The notes: generated by a model not told the origin, from the sequence alone. DNA of 52,122 nt from JBIOJM01 sp044450785 (GCA_044450785.1 JBIOJM010000020.1:1-52122); one strand, 5' to 3'; positions 26,862-36,819 are shown, counted from the stretch's first letter. Made by a program: numbers and translations.

Positions 26862-29750
26862 GTGATGACGTGGCGATTCCTCATGGCCGGGTCGATGGCC
26901 GCGGCCGAGTTTGCACTGACCTGCTTGATCCAATCGACCGTTTTATTGGTCTTGGGCCTGTTCGCCGGTCGATTGGTGCGGCGGTCAGGGCCGGCTGTCC
27001 AGTCGGCCCTCTACCGGACCATGCTCGGGGCCGTCCTGCTCTGTCCATGCGTATCGATGCTAGTGACCGCGGTGGGATTCAACGGCCTGATGATCCGATT
27101 GCCGAGCCTCACGACGACCAAGGTGGCTGTCGCTGGGGCGTCTGATCGACTGCTCGATGAACGAGCTGAAATCTTCGAGTCGGCGACGTTGTCGCCGGCA
27201 GCCATCGTTCCCCAGGACGCGCGAGTAGGTGAGCGACGTTCGCGGGCCGACTCGGAGCGCACACCCCTTCCAAGGACGGTGCCGCCCGAATCGGCTTGGT
27301 CGCGGACCCTGACCACCCTGCTCGCCTGGGGCATTTCACTCGGCCTGGGGTCATGGCTGCTGGGTTCGGCCGCGTTGGGAGCGCGGCTGCTCGTCAGTCG
27401 CTGGTACATGGTCCGGCTTCGCTCCTCGGCGGTGCAGGCTGATCCGGGCGCGATTGCGATCTGCCGCGAGATCGCGCTCCGCATGCGCCTGAGCCCCCCG
27501 GCGGTCCTTCGCACCCCCTTCCTGTCCAGTCCCTGCCTCGATGGGCTGCGTCGGCCCGCGATCCTGCTGCCGGAGGATGCCGAGGAAAACCTGCGCGAGA
27601 CCTTCGTTCACGAGCTGGCCCACCTCGCCCGCCGCGATGGCCTCTGGAACCTGCTCCGAAAGGTGTCAACCGCCGCGCTCTGGGTGCAGCCATTGCTCTG
27701 GGTGTTGTCGAGGCGGCTGGAGGCGACGGCAGAGGAGGTCTGCGACGACTACGTGGTGCAATTCGGGGCCGACCGCGCTCGATACGCCGGTCACTTGCTC
27801 GAGCTGGCCGAGCGGACGTTGCCGCCGCTGGCCCCGGCCGGCGTGGGGATGATCTCGCTACGGTCGTTGTTGGCGCGGCGGGTGACGCGGATCCTGGACA
27901 CCTCGCGGATGCTCTCAACCCGGGCTGGCGCGCGGGCTGTCGCTGTCACCTTGCTTGCTGGCCTGGCCGGTACGCTGCTGGCCGGGCTGATCGGTGTTGG
28001 AGAGGGGAATCGCCTGGTTCTCGGGGATGAGCCGAAGGTTGAGAAGCCCGGGACGGCTCTCGAGCCGTCACCGCAGGCGCCTCAACCAAAAAATGATGGG
28101 CCGATCACGGGGCGGATCATCGATCTCGAGGGGCGGCCTGTCGCTGAGGCCACGGTGCGAATCGCGTCGTATATGACCCCTCGAACCGGAGATCTGACAA
28201 CCTGGCTCGACGCCGTTCGAAACGACCAGCCGGCGCTGATCGCTCGACAGCACCTCAATTTCTTTGAAGTGCCTGCTACAGCCCCCCGAAAGGTGACGAC
28301 GGATCAGCAGGGCCGGTTCCGATTCGAAAGCTTCGGTGCGGAGCGGGTTGCTCACGTGCTGCTGGAAGGGCCGACGATCGCCTCGGCCTTCTTCACGGTC
28401 GTCACTCGCCCGATCGAGTCGTTTCGCGCCCGCGGTTTTTCTCCGTACGGCCCGGAGACGATCTATGGGGCAGACTTTACTTACTCCGCCGCTCCCGGCC
28501 GGCCGGTTGAGGGGATTGTCCGCGATGCCGAGACCAAGAAACCCCTTGCGGGTGTGATCGTCCAGAGCAGCCGGCGCCTGCGCACCAATGTCGCCGTGAT
28601 ACCTTACTTTCAGACGGCCACTGACGACCAAGGACGATTCCGGCTGGTCGGGCTCTCCAAGGAGCAACTCCCCCGAGCGCGCGCCAACGTCGGGCATCTC
28701 CTGACGCTCCTGCCGAACGATGACCAGCCGTATTTCATGAGGAACATCTCGGTCCCCGACCCGCCGGGAATCGATTTGGTCTCGATGGAGGTCGAGCTGC
28801 ACCGGGGGATCTGGATTACGGGCAAGGTCACGGACAAGAATACCGGCCAGCCGATCAGCGGCGTTTCCCTGCATTACATGCCCTTCCTGGAAAACAAGTT
28901 CGCCCAGAGCATGCCAGAATTCGGCCCGAACCGCAGCGTGCTGGTCATTGTCCAAGACCGTTACAAGACGACGTCCGACGGCACCTACCGATTGGTCGGT
29001 CTTCCGGGCCGCGCAATTGTCGGCGTCGCTCCCTCGGATCGTGTTCCCTACCGGTTCGGCTACGGTTCCGAGGCGATCAAGGGGATGGATGAGCGCGGTC
29101 AGTTCGCAACCTGGTGGAACCCCTTTCCGACCGGAAAGACGTGGCCGATGTCGATGAAGGAGATCAATCCAGTCGACGGCACCGAGGCCGTGCATGTCGA
29201 TCTGGAGCTCGACCCGGGCGCCTCGGTCCGCGTGCGGGTTGTTGACCTCGAAGGCAAACCGGTGCCCGGCACGAGTGTCATTCGACGGATGAGCACGAGC
29301 AATGGCGAGACGATGCCCCAGGCTGATTTCGAGGTCGTGGCGCTCGGACCAGGCGACGAGCGGATCATGCTCGTGCGGCACGAGGGGCGGAGGCTCGGCA
29401 AGGGCGTACGCATCCACCCGGGAGATGACAAGGCGGGACCGGTCATGGTCACGCTGCAGCCGCTGGCAACCATCGTCGGCCGTGTCGCGGACGCCGACGG
29501 CAACCCGGTATCGGGGGCGACCGTCCGGGCCTGGTTGTCGCCGTCCGGGAGCAACCGCCCCTCCCTATCGGGAGTGGCGACAGGCAAAGATGGGCGGTTC
29601 CAAGTTCCCGACGTGGCGACCGGTGTCGATTATTTGCTTGAGATCTCAAGTAGGGGCAACCTCATGGGAAGCCGCACGGTCAGGAGCCAGGCCAAAGTCC
29701 GGCCGGGCGAGACAACCGATGTCGGGGAGGTTCGGTTCAAGGGGGATTGA
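26862..29750 (+). CDS. BlaR1-like M56 membrane peptidase with carboxypeptidase-regulatory-like repeats
   Basis: 962 residues from GTG (26862) or the adjacent ATG (26865), behind GGAGG. Several membrane helices (about 5-35, 45-65, 145-175, 355-385) surround the zinc site HELAH at 250-254, which with a downstream Glu (EATAEEVCDDY) marks an M56 peptidase. Instead of a penicillin-binding sensor, residues from about 405 carry CarboxypepD-regulatory-like beta domains (GRIIDLEGRPVAEATVRI, GRVADADGNPVSGATVRAW). It probably cleaves or inactivates the BlaI-type repressor in response to an unknown envelope signal. Not a beta-lactam sensor as far as the sequence shows. Confidence 0.88.
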   Translation: MMTWRFLMAGSMAAAEFALTCLIQSTVLLVLGLFAGRLVRRSGPAVQSALYRTMLGAVLLCPCVSMLVTAVGFNGLMIRLPSLTTTKVAVAGASDRLLDERAEIFESATLSPAAIVPQDARVGERRSRADSERTPLPRTVPPESAWSRTLTTLLAWGISLGLGSWLLGSAALGARLLVSRWYMVRLRSSAVQADPGAIAICREIALRMRLSPPAVLRTPFLSSPCLDGLRRPAILLPEDAEENLRETFVHELAHLARRDGLWNLLRKVSTAALWVQPLLWVLSRRLEATAEEVCDDYVVQFGADRARYAGHLLELAERTLPPLAPAGVGMISLRSLLARRVTRILDTSRMLSTRAGARAVAVTLLAGLAGTLLAGLIGVGEGNRLVLGDEPKVEKPGTALEPSPQAPQPKNDGPITGRIIDLEGRPVAEATVRIASYMTPRTGDLTTWLDAVRNDQPALIARQHLNFFEVPATAPRKVTTDQQGRFRFESFGAERVAHVLLEGPTIASAFFTVVTRPIESFRARGFSPYGPETIYGADFTYSAAPGRPVEGIVRDAETKKPLAGVIVQSSRRLRTNVAVIPYFQTATDDQGRFRLVGLSKEQLPRARANVGHLLTLLPNDDQPYFMRNISVPDPPGIDLVSMEVELHRGIWITGKVTDKNTGQPISGVSLHYMPFLENKFAQSMPEFGPNRSVLVIVQDRYKTTSDGTYRLVGLPGRAIVGVAPSDRVPYRFGYGSEAIKGMDERGQFATWWNPFPTGKTWPMSMKEINPVDGTEAVHVDLELDPGASVRVRVVDLEGKPVPGTSVIRRMSTSNGETMPQADFEVVALGPGDERIMLVRHEGRRLGKGVRIHPGDDKAGPVMVTLQPLATIVGRVADADGNPVSGATVRAWLSPSGSNRPSLSGVATGKDGRFQVPDVATGVDYLLEISSRGNLMGSRTVRSQAKVRPGETTDVGEVRFKGD

Positions 29751-29838
29751 GACAACGGCCCCGAACTCCCTGGGGGACACTGACTTCATGAGGGAATTCC
29801 CCTGCACTCCCTCACAAAAGATCGAGGAAACCAAGGCC

Positions 29839-31389
29839 ATGGACGCATGTGGAAACCGGAGATCGCTTTTCAAAACCGCAGCGGGTTTCGCGCTTGCCGC
29901 TCCGTTCAATGGCCGACTACCCTGCGCTGCCTCTTCAAACATGCTCTTCGATCCGAGCTTTGGAACAGCATCGCAGGCCGCGCATGCTATCCGCGCGGGG
30001 GTGATCTCGTCGCGTGAGCTTGTTGAGCATACGTTCAAGCGAATCAAGCGGTTGAACCCGAGGATCAATGCGTTTATCACCCTGATCGAAGAGCAGGCTG
30101 TGCAGCAGGCGCGAATGGCCGACGACGCCCTCGCAAGTGGCAACAACCGGGGGCGCTTGCACGGCGTGCCGATTCTGGTCAAAGACACGTTCGCCACCGC
30201 CGGTGTGAGGACGACGTATGGCTCGAAGAACCTCAAGACCTACGTTCCGAAGGAGGATTCCGTTGCCGTAGCCCGACTCAAGAAGGCGGGTGCGATCATC
30301 ATTGGCAAAACGAACACGCCACCCTTTGGCGGTGATCACCAGACCTTTAACGACGTTGCGGGCACGACCAACAATCCTTGGGATCCGGCGCGGACTCCAG
30401 GTGGCTCCACGGGCGGGGGAGCGGCTGCTCTGGCCGCCGGCCTTGGGTTCCTCGAAGTTGGGAGCGACCTGGGAGGCTCGATCAGAAGCCCTGCTCACTT
30501 CTGCGGACTTTACGGACACAAAACGACGTTCGATGTCGTGCCTCGTGCTGGCCCTCGCTTACCCGGGGAGCCGATTGTGGCTCTCGACAATCTGTGGGTC
30601 GTCGGGCCGATGGCACGCAGCGCTCAGGATCTCCAGCTCGAGTTGGAAATAATCGGAGGGCCCGCTCCTTCCGACGCGGTGGCTTATCGCTGGAATCTCC
30701 CCCCCGCGCGGGGAACACGGTTGAAGGACTACCGGATCGGTTACATCGTCACCGATCCTTTCTGTCCCCCCACCTGGGAAGTGAAAGAGGTAATCTCCAG
30801 CGCCGTGGAGGCTCTGCGTAAGCAGGGCGCCCAGTTGAGGGAAGGATGGCCTCGTGGGATCGATCCTCAGAGATGCTTCGAAGACTACTTCTTCCTTCTG
30901 CTCAACTCCAACCATCAGAGCGAAGAGGATCGTCACCGAGTGCGCGATTCACGCAAAGGGCTTGATGATTTTTACTCCGGAAAGATCAGGGAAGCCCTTT
31001 CCGCGCCGCATACCGAATGGACGGTCCGGGACGGTTCCAGACTTCGGGCACGCGCGATCTGGCAGGAGTACTTCCGAACCTGTGACGCATTTCTAATGCC
31101 TGCCCACTTCGTTCCGGCGTTTCCTCATGCTCAGCAAGAATCTTGGAGGGACAGGAAGATCGACACGCCTGAGGGAAAGCGCGATTACTCGGATGTATTA
31201 CGATGGGTATCGCTACCGACACTCACCGGCTGCCCGGCCACGGTTGCTCCGGCTGGACGAACGAAGCAAGGCTTGCCGGTTGGCATCCAGATCATGGGGC
31301 CGTTCTTGGAGGACGCCACCCCGATCGCTCTAGCCGGATTGATCGGGGATGCGCTGGGTGGATTTGAGCCGCCACCTGGCTATGTCTAA
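29839..31389 (+). CDS. Exported amidase (amidase signature family)
   Basis: 516 residues from the ATG at 29839; an ATG at 29788 is possible. The N terminus NRRSLFKTAAGFALAAPF is a twin-arginine-type signal, so export folded by Tat is likely. The amidase signature is complete: Lys115 (VKDTFA), Ser190 (GGSTGG) and Ser214 (GSDLGGSIRSP). Such enzymes hydrolyse amide bonds through the Ser-cisSer-Lys triad. Substrate unknown. It lies 88 bases downstream of the M56 gene on the same strand. Confidence 0.85.
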   Translation: MDACGNRRSLFKTAAGFALAAPFNGRLPCAASSNMLFDPSFGTASQAAHAIRAGVISSRELVEHTFKRIKRLNPRINAFITLIEEQAVQQARMADDALASGNNRGRLHGVPILVKDTFATAGVRTTYGSKNLKTYVPKEDSVAVARLKKAGAIIIGKTNTPPFGGDHQTFNDVAGTTNNPWDPARTPGGSTGGGAAALAAGLGFLEVGSDLGGSIRSPAHFCGLYGHKTTFDVVPRAGPRLPGEPIVALDNLWVVGPMARSAQDLQLELEIIGGPAPSDAVAYRWNLPPARGTRLKDYRIGYIVTDPFCPPTWEVKEVISSAVEALRKQGAQLREGWPRGIDPQRCFEDYFFLLLNSNHQSEEDRHRVRDSRKGLDDFYSGKIREALSAPHTEWTVRDGSRLRARAIWQEYFRTCDAFLMPAHFVPAFPHAQQESWRDRKIDTPEGKRDYSDVLRWVSLPTLTGCPATVAPAGRTKQGLPVGIQIMGPFLEDATPIALAGLIGDALGGFEPPPGYV

Positions 31390-31450
31390 CGACGGTTCGC
31401 CTCTTCCTCCGCGACCCGCACAAAATAAGACCGACGTCAGAAGGGGCCGC

Positions 31451-31882
31451 TCACGGGATCGCAAAGAGCGCAACGCCCGTGCTTTTGGCGGTAGCCTTGA
31501 GCTTGTCGTCCAGACTCGCCAGCGGCAAGCCGCGTCGGATTGCCAGCTCGAGGTAAGCGGCATCGTAGGCAGACAGGTTATAGGCACGGGCAAGGTGCAA
31601 GGTTTCCGACCATGCCCTCGCGGCGGTTTCATCATCGACGACGATCGGCAGGCCGCTGAGCAGGGCGAAGAACCGAAGGGTTCGGGCCTCGTCGAGCCGC
31701 TTGCGGCGTTCGCCGACGATCGTGGCGTTCGCCACCTCGAGCGGCCATAGCATCGGGACGATTGCCCGCACCTCGGCGAGCTGGTCGCGAACGCCGTCAG
31801 TGTAAGGCGTTGCCTCGTCGTCAAAGCACCATGCCATCGTCAGCGAGCAGTCCAGCACGAAACCGTCCTGTGGTTCATCCAT
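31451..31882 (-). CDS. VapC-type PIN-domain toxin
   Basis: 143 residues with the acidic residues of PIN ribonucleases: Asp in VLDCSLTMAW, Glu in PLEVANA, Asp in YDAAYLELA and Asp in SLDDKL. VapC toxins cleave RNA and are neutralised by the cognate antitoxin, here the Phd-like gene 26 bases upstream. Length is normal and all motifs are present, so it may be functional. Confidence 0.88.
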   Translation of the reverse strand: MDEPQDGFVLDCSLTMAWCFDDEATPYTDGVRDQLAEVRAIVPMLWPLEVANATIVGERRKRLDEARTLRFFALLSGLPIVVDDETAARAWSETLHLARAYNLSAYDAAYLELAIRRGLPLASLDDKLKATAKSTGVALFAIP

Positions 31883-31908
31883 GGCGAATCCCTTCTAGAC
31901 GGTCCGAT

Positions 31909-32157
31909 TTAGAAGCGGCGGCCCTCGTCGATCATCTCGCGGATCGTGAGACCTTTGCCCAGCGTATTTCCCTTGCTGAAAGCCTTTAACTCTTCGATGA
32001 CCTTCCGCACGTCCGGCTTGGGTTTCATGGTCGTGGCAGGCACCAGCCTCGCCACAGGTTTTCCATGCTTGGTGATGGTTATTTCTTCACCCCTGGCAAC
32101 CCGTTCCAGAAGCTGCGGCAGGTGGGTCTTGGCTTCAAACGAACCTACTGTTTCCAT
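31909..32157 (-). CDS. Phd/YefM-type antitoxin
   Basis: 82 residues starting METVGSFEAKTHLPQLLERV, with the typical ITITKHGKPVARLVP strand-turn of the Phd/YefM DNA-binding fold. The C-terminal tail (GLTIREMIDEGRRF) should wrap the VapC toxin. It precedes the toxin gene as expected, and the pair usually autoregulates through sites near the antitoxin start. Confidence 0.9.
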   Translation of the reverse strand: METVGSFEAKTHLPQLLERVARGEEITITKHGKPVARLVPATTMKPKPDVRKVIEELKAFSKGNTLGKGLTIREMIDEGRRF

Positions 32158-32294
32158 GATCGCTCTCCATTAGATTTCAACCAGTCTCAACCAGTTTAAT
32201 CTAAGTTCACCGGCTTGCCAAGCGGAAATTGCCATCCCGATAAGCGTGCATGGAAACGAAAGCGTGGGTCTGGCCAGTTAGCTCGATTGGGGAT

Positions 32295-32879
32295 TTATCG
32301 TTTTTCGAGCGCTTCAACGCGAGCCAGCACGTCATGGCAGCCGGCGGCGAGCTGGGCGAGCCGAGGATCGTCGTGGCCGCAGGCGTCGATCACGGCGTGG
32401 TAGTACCAGAGGACTTGCTCGCGTCCGGCGTGGAACTCAGACCAGACGGGGCGCCCTTCGTGCAAGTCGAGCTCGATGCAGATGAGGTTATGCAGCTTGT
32501 CGGCCAGGGTGACCCCCCTGGCGGTCAGGGGAGCGTCGACCAGCGCCGCAATGTGGTCGCGCTTGCGGTCGATCCAGGACCGCTTCTTGCCGTGCGCGTC
32601 GGTCTTGACCTCGGAGCAATGCCGCACAATCTCGGCCACGTCCGCCCCGAACCGCATGGCCACGTGTTGCCAGGTCGCGGGCGTGTCCTCGATGATGTCG
32701 TGCAGCAAGCCGGCGATCACGACCTCTTCGTCGAACCCCGAACGGTCCAGGATCAGCGCCACCGCCGCGAGGTGCTCGAAATAAGGTGTGCCGCTACTGC
32801 GGCGAGTCTGTCCAGCGTGACATCGCGCCGCCCAGCTCATCGCCTGTTCCAGCCGCGGCGTCATCAATTCAGTTCGCAT
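32295..32879 (-). CDS. HD-domain hydrolase, SpoT/MESH1-like
   Basis: 194 residues. HAGQTRRSSGTPYFEHLAAV, then HDIIEDT (metal-binding HD) and KLHNLICIELDL match the hydrolase part of RelA/SpoT and small alarmone hydrolases. The likely reaction is hydrolysis of (p)ppGpp or a related nucleotide. There is no synthetase domain here. The substrate is inferred from the family. Confidence 0.8.
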   Translation of the reverse strand: MRTELMTPRLEQAMSWAARCHAGQTRRSSGTPYFEHLAAVALILDRSGFDEEVVIAGLLHDIIEDTPATWQHVAMRFGADVAEIVRHCSEVKTDAHGKKRSWIDRKRDHIAALVDAPLTARGVTLADKLHNLICIELDLHEGRPVWSEFHAGREQVLWYYHAVIDACGHDDPRLAQLAAGCHDVLARVEALEKR

Positions 32880-33027
32880 GGTCCCTCGAGCCGGTTCCGG
32901 ACTGGCCTGCTGCTCCCTTCGTGCACCGCCAGCGAATCGAGCCCCGCAATGACGTCCGATACCTCATCCCATACTCACTCTTCAAAGATAGAGCAAGGTT
33001 TGACTGGCCGGAGTCACTGATCGGGTC

Positions 33028-33098
33028 TTGCCTTACGAGCGACCGCGAGCTATAGTTCCTACTAGCTATCTGAGTCAAGCTATTCTTTATCAAGCTAT
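33028..33098 (+). promoter_or_regulatory. Promoter with four AGCTAT boxes
   Basis: TTGCCT (33028-33033) and TATAGT (33051-33056) are 17 bases apart. The hexamer AGCTAT occurs at 33048, 33064, 33078 and 33093, spaced 16, 14 and 15 bases. The first box overlaps the -10 and the others follow the start site. This is the arrangement of a repressor operator or of an iteron-like array. Confidence 0.55.
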
Positions 33099-33141
33099 AT
33101 CAGATGAGCCATTGGCCTCGCTCTACCGAAATCGATGAACG

Positions 33142-34197
33142 ATGAGCAACCCAGACATGCGAAGCAACGCTTTGGATTCGCCGGCTCCGCCGGCATGGCG
33201 GCGTTCGGCTCCTGTCGTCGCGTTGCTTCTCTTATCGCCGGTCATTGCCGAAGTTCTCTTCGGTGCCACGCGGATCACGACGATATTCGTCCTGGCTCCA
33301 CAGATCGGTATCTGGGGCTGCGGCGTCCTGATCATCCGAGATGTGGTCCGATGCCGACGCCGGGGCTGGACTGCGATCCTGCTCATGGGGATCGCCCTTG
33401 CAGTGGGTGAGGAATGTCTGATCCAGCAGACCTCTTTAGCTCCGCTGGTGGGTGCCGACCTGAACCATCCCTACGGTCGCGCGCTCGGTGTGAACTGGGT
33501 GTACTTTCTCTGGGCACTCGGTTACGAAAGCATCTGGGTCGTGGTCCTGCCCATCCAGCTCACGGAGTTGATCTTTCCCGCACGTCGCGACGAACCGTGG
33601 CTGGGAACGCGGGGTGTCGTGATCTCCGCCACGGTCTTCGTGCTTGCCTCGTTCGTCGCCTGGTACTCCTGGAGACAGGTGTTTGTTCCCCGCTTTTTTC
33701 CCGAGCTGGCCTACCAGGTTCCCTTCCGCTCGGTCATGATCGCATTGGCCGCGATCGTGGCGTTAGCCGCCACCGCCCTCGGTCCACAATGGTCATCACG
33801 GCCGGAGCACCGAACAAACCGGCCGGCGCCCCGACCGTGGCCGGTCGGGCTTGTGGCCTTTGGACTGGGGTTACCGTGGTTTGCCCTCGTTTTCCTCGCC
33901 TATGGTGCGGCTCCAACACTACCTCCCGTGATCCCTTTGGTCGCCGGACTCGCCTTGGCTGGCGTCGCATTTTCCCTGATCGCCCACGTGTCACGTTCCC
34001 CTGCCTGGCAAGATTCCTGCCGACTGGCGATCATCTTTGGAGGAATCCTCGCCAGCATGCTGGCGGGATTTCTGGTGTTGAAGCTCGGGGGCGCGCCGCC
34101 GATCGATGTCATCGGCAAACTGGTCTTGAATGTCATCGCGGTCTTGTTGCTGATCCGTCTCGCCGTGAGGATTCAGTCGCGCTCAAAAACAACTTGA
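33142..34197 (+). CDS. Polytopic membrane protein of unknown function
   Basis: 351 residues with about nine or ten hydrophobic segments (for example APVVALLLLSPVIAEVLFGA, AILLMGIALAVGEE, VVISATVFVLASFVAWY, LAIIFGGILASMLAGFLVL). GEECLIQQ within a membrane segment recalls but does not match the EE motif of CPBP proteases. It has its own promoter carrying repeated AGCTAT boxes. I cannot assign a function. Confidence 0.65.
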   Translation: MSNPDMRSNALDSPAPPAWRRSAPVVALLLLSPVIAEVLFGATRITTIFVLAPQIGIWGCGVLIIRDVVRCRRRGWTAILLMGIALAVGEECLIQQTSLAPLVGADLNHPYGRALGVNWVYFLWALGYESIWVVVLPIQLTELIFPARRDEPWLGTRGVVISATVFVLASFVAWYSWRQVFVPRFFPELAYQVPFRSVMIALAAIVALAATALGPQWSSRPEHRTNRPAPRPWPVGLVAFGLGLPWFALVFLAYGAAPTLPPVIPLVAGLALAGVAFSLIAHVSRSPAWQDSCRLAIIFGGILASMLAGFLVLKLGGAPPIDVIGKLVLNVIAVLLLIRLAVRIQSRSKTT

Positions 34198-34276
34198 GAT
34201 CGTCTGTCCGCTTCGATCCGCTGGCAGGCGGCCTCGGGCCGATCAGCGACAGGATAGGCTCGGGAAGAGAGATTAG

Positions 34277-35470
34277 GTGATGCATTGCCCACGACGAACA
34301 TTGACCTGGTGTCTCTTGACGCTGATCGGCCCGGGAATGGAATGGTGTCTCACGGCTGACGAGCCGCCCGCGCGGCCCGGCAAGCGGCCTGCGATCGCCA
34401 TTCGAGGGATCTACGGCGGCGTGCCCACGCAGATCTTCAACCGGCGCGAGACTCTCGAAGATTACGGCGTGAATGCGATCTGGATCGGGTCGGAATCCGT
34501 CAGCCACGAGCTGGTGGCGAGCCTGAAGGCAGAGTCGAAAGCCCTGAAGATCTTCGCCGAATTCAACACGATGCACGATGCGAGCTACCTCAAAGACCAT
34601 GCCAACGCCCGGCCGATCGGGGCCGACGGGCACGTTTCCTCGCCGCCCGACGGCTGGCAGGGGATTTGCCCGACCCATCCGGGCTATCGCCGCGACCGTA
34701 TGGGAGCCTTTCGACGAACCCTCCGCGCTGCGCCCATCGATGGCATCTGGCTCGACTACCATCATGCCCATGCCAATTGGGAGCAGGCACAGCCCAACCT
34801 GCCGGATACCTGTTTCTGCGACCGCTGTCTGACCCGGTTCACGAAAGAGACCGGGATCTCGCTCGCCGATGGACCGACGGGCGAGCGCGCGAGGCGGATC
34901 TTGGATACCCAGAAGCCGGCTTGGGTGCAGTGGCGCTGCGACGTCTTTACCGACTGGGTCCGCGAGTTCCGCGGAATCGTCGACGAGGAACGGCCCGGCG
35001 CACTCCTGGGGACGTTCCACTGCCCTTGGTCGGAATCGGAGCACGAGAACGCACTGCGCGACAAGCTGGCGATCGACCTGAAGGCGCAGGCTCGATACCT
35101 GAATGTCCTCTCCATCATGCCCTACCACGCGCGGTTCGGCCATGCGACCGACCCAGCCTGGATCTCGCGCCAGACTGCCTGGCTGGGACGATTCCTGGGG
35201 ATCAAGGGCGAGGCCGGTGAACGGATCAAGATCTGGCCGATCGTGCAACTGTCCGACTGGGGCGAAACGGTTGCGGCGTCCCAGGTCGGCGACGTACTCG
35301 ACCATGGGACCCGGCCTCCGGCGACCGGAGTCAAGGTCTTCGTCTGGGGGACGCTGCATCCTCAATGGGACAAGGTCGAGGCGATGGGAGAGTTCTACCG
35401 GCGGATCCGACCAAGAGCGTCGGAAGGGCGGACGGCGGACGAGGGAGGACGGAAGAAACGCTCAGATTGA
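34277..35470 (+). CDS. Putative secreted glycosidase-like TIM-barrel protein
   Basis: 397 residues; GTG at 34277 and ATG at 34280 are adjacent candidates. The leader (TWCLLTLIGPGMEWCLTADE) looks like a signal peptide. Strands such as VNAIWIGSES, KIFAEFN, GIWLDYHHAH, CDRCLTRF, LLGTFHCPW and IWPIVQLSDWGE are in the order of a TIM barrel with acidic catalytic-type residues (LDYHHA). It resembles uncharacterised hypothetical glycoside hydrolases; the exact family is not certain. Confidence 0.5.
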   Translation: MMHCPRRTLTWCLLTLIGPGMEWCLTADEPPARPGKRPAIAIRGIYGGVPTQIFNRRETLEDYGVNAIWIGSESVSHELVASLKAESKALKIFAEFNTMHDASYLKDHANARPIGADGHVSSPPDGWQGICPTHPGYRRDRMGAFRRTLRAAPIDGIWLDYHHAHANWEQAQPNLPDTCFCDRCLTRFTKETGISLADGPTGERARRILDTQKPAWVQWRCDVFTDWVREFRGIVDEERPGALLGTFHCPWSESEHENALRDKLAIDLKAQARYLNVLSIMPYHARFGHATDPAWISRQTAWLGRFLGIKGEAGERIKIWPIVQLSDWGETVAASQVGDVLDHGTRPPATGVKVFVWGTLHPQWDKVEAMGEFYRRIRPRASEGRTADEGGRKKRSD

Positions 35471-35529
35471 GGCCCCTCGGAGAGGTTTGCACGGGTCTTG
35501 GGGTACCCGGCGGTCGCCGCCGTTTTGAG

Positions 35530-36417
35530 TCATCTCTGTGGCGAGATCTTTTCGTTAACCCGTCGCAGATGCCGGCGGACGTCGCGGACGACCAGGTCCC
35601 TGTGGGTCAAGAATCCAACGTGGCCTGCATCCTCGATCGTCGCGAACCGGGCGCCCGGAATGCCGCCGGCCAGCGCTCGCTGCCGTGCCGCCGGGACAAT
35701 CACGTCGTGGGCGCCTGCCAGGATCAAGGTCGGCACCTCGATTCTCCAGAGTCGATCGGAAACGTCGAATGATTCCAGCATGGTCAGCCGCTCGGCGATC
35801 ACGCTCTGGTCGGTCTCCCAGATCCGGTCGACCACGTAATCGACGAGAGGGCTCGGGTCCGGCTTCGCTCCGTAGAGCAGATGGAAAAACTGGTTGACGA
35901 AGCGGTTGTCGCTGGGCAGTGGGAAGCGCTCGAGCACTCGCCGAGCGATCGTCGAGCCGAGTGTCGGTCGAAACTGAGCTTCCGCGCCGTTCACGATCAG
36001 CGCTCCGAGCCGATGGGGGTGCTCCACGGCTAGCTCCAATGCGATCGCCCCCCCGAACGAGACGCCAAAGATGGTCGGGCACTCCAGCCCCAACTGGTCG
36101 ATCAAGCACGCCAAGTCGTGCGCATATTCACTAATATCCTGGGCTTGTCCCCGGTCCGTTTCGAGACCTCCCGAGGGAAAATGATCGCCGCGTAGCCCGA
36201 AGCTGATTACCTCAAAGTGCCGGGCCAGAGCACGGGCCAGCGGTAAGAGCAGCTTCCAGCTCCCCGCCAGGCCGGGCACCAGCACAACCGGCGCACCACG
36301 TCCGAGTCGAACCACATCGACCCATTCGTCCCCGATGCGAACGGACCGGATCAGCCGTTGTGCGATTCCCTCAGAACGCATCGTCCATGTCGTCCGCCAC
36401 TTCTCCACAAGCCGCAT
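35530..36417 (-). CDS. Alpha/beta hydrolase
   Basis: 295 residues. The nucleophile elbow GVSFGGAIAL, the acid loop AGAHDVIVPAA and the His in DAGHVGF give the complete Ser-Asp-His triad, with the oxyanion strand VVLVPGLAGSW. Small-molecule esterase, lactonase or C-C hydrolase activity cannot be separated by sequence alone. There is no signal peptide. Confidence 0.88.
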   Translation of the reverse strand: MRLVEKWRTTWTMRSEGIAQRLIRSVRIGDEWVDVVRLGRGAPVVLVPGLAGSWKLLLPLARALARHFEVISFGLRGDHFPSGGLETDRGQAQDISEYAHDLACLIDQLGLECPTIFGVSFGGAIALELAVEHPHRLGALIVNGAEAQFRPTLGSTIARRVLERFPLPSDNRFVNQFFHLLYGAKPDPSPLVDYVVDRIWETDQSVIAERLTMLESFDVSDRLWRIEVPTLILAGAHDVIVPAARQRALAGGIPGARFATIEDAGHVGFLTHRDLVVRDVRRHLRRVNEKISPQR

Positions 36418-36819
36418 GGTGTATCCTCGTAGGTAGTTTCCTCAGGTTGTGTTCTACTTCCCTGAGCATCTGTTATGCCTCCACCAAATCGGTCTTCCGA
36501 ATTTGATCCAGCTTCAACAATCACTGCCAATCGCTCTCGTCCATCACGTTCCGATTGACGAAATTCCGGCGCCGAAATGACCGTTCAGCACACAACGGCG
36601 CACTGCTGACTGCTCAGATCCTATCTGAACCATCTAAACTTCCTAATCTTGAGATCTGGTTGGGTGCGAACGGAGAATCTGGAGAACTGGAGAGGAAGAC
36701 TGACGAGAATACGAAGAATAAGTAGAATCGAGTGAAAAGACGTCAAGGCGGATGGTGGAGGCGGGCTTTAGCGAAATTTCGATAACGAAGTCCTTGCGTC
36801 TCGGCGCCGAATCGTTAGG
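36418..36819. other. 402-bp intergenic stretch
   Basis: Divergent region between the hydrolase and the sigma-54 activator, less GC-rich than the rest. I see no gene and no strong hairpin. It must contain both promoters. Confidence 0.5.

Noticed and set aside
28068..29417. 449-residue minus-strand frame opposite the M56 peptidase
   Set aside because: Antisense of a well-supported gene and no family features.
34133..35365. 410-residue minus-strand frame opposite the glycosidase-like gene
   Set aside because: Shadow frame; the plus strand shows a signal peptide and barrel-like strands.
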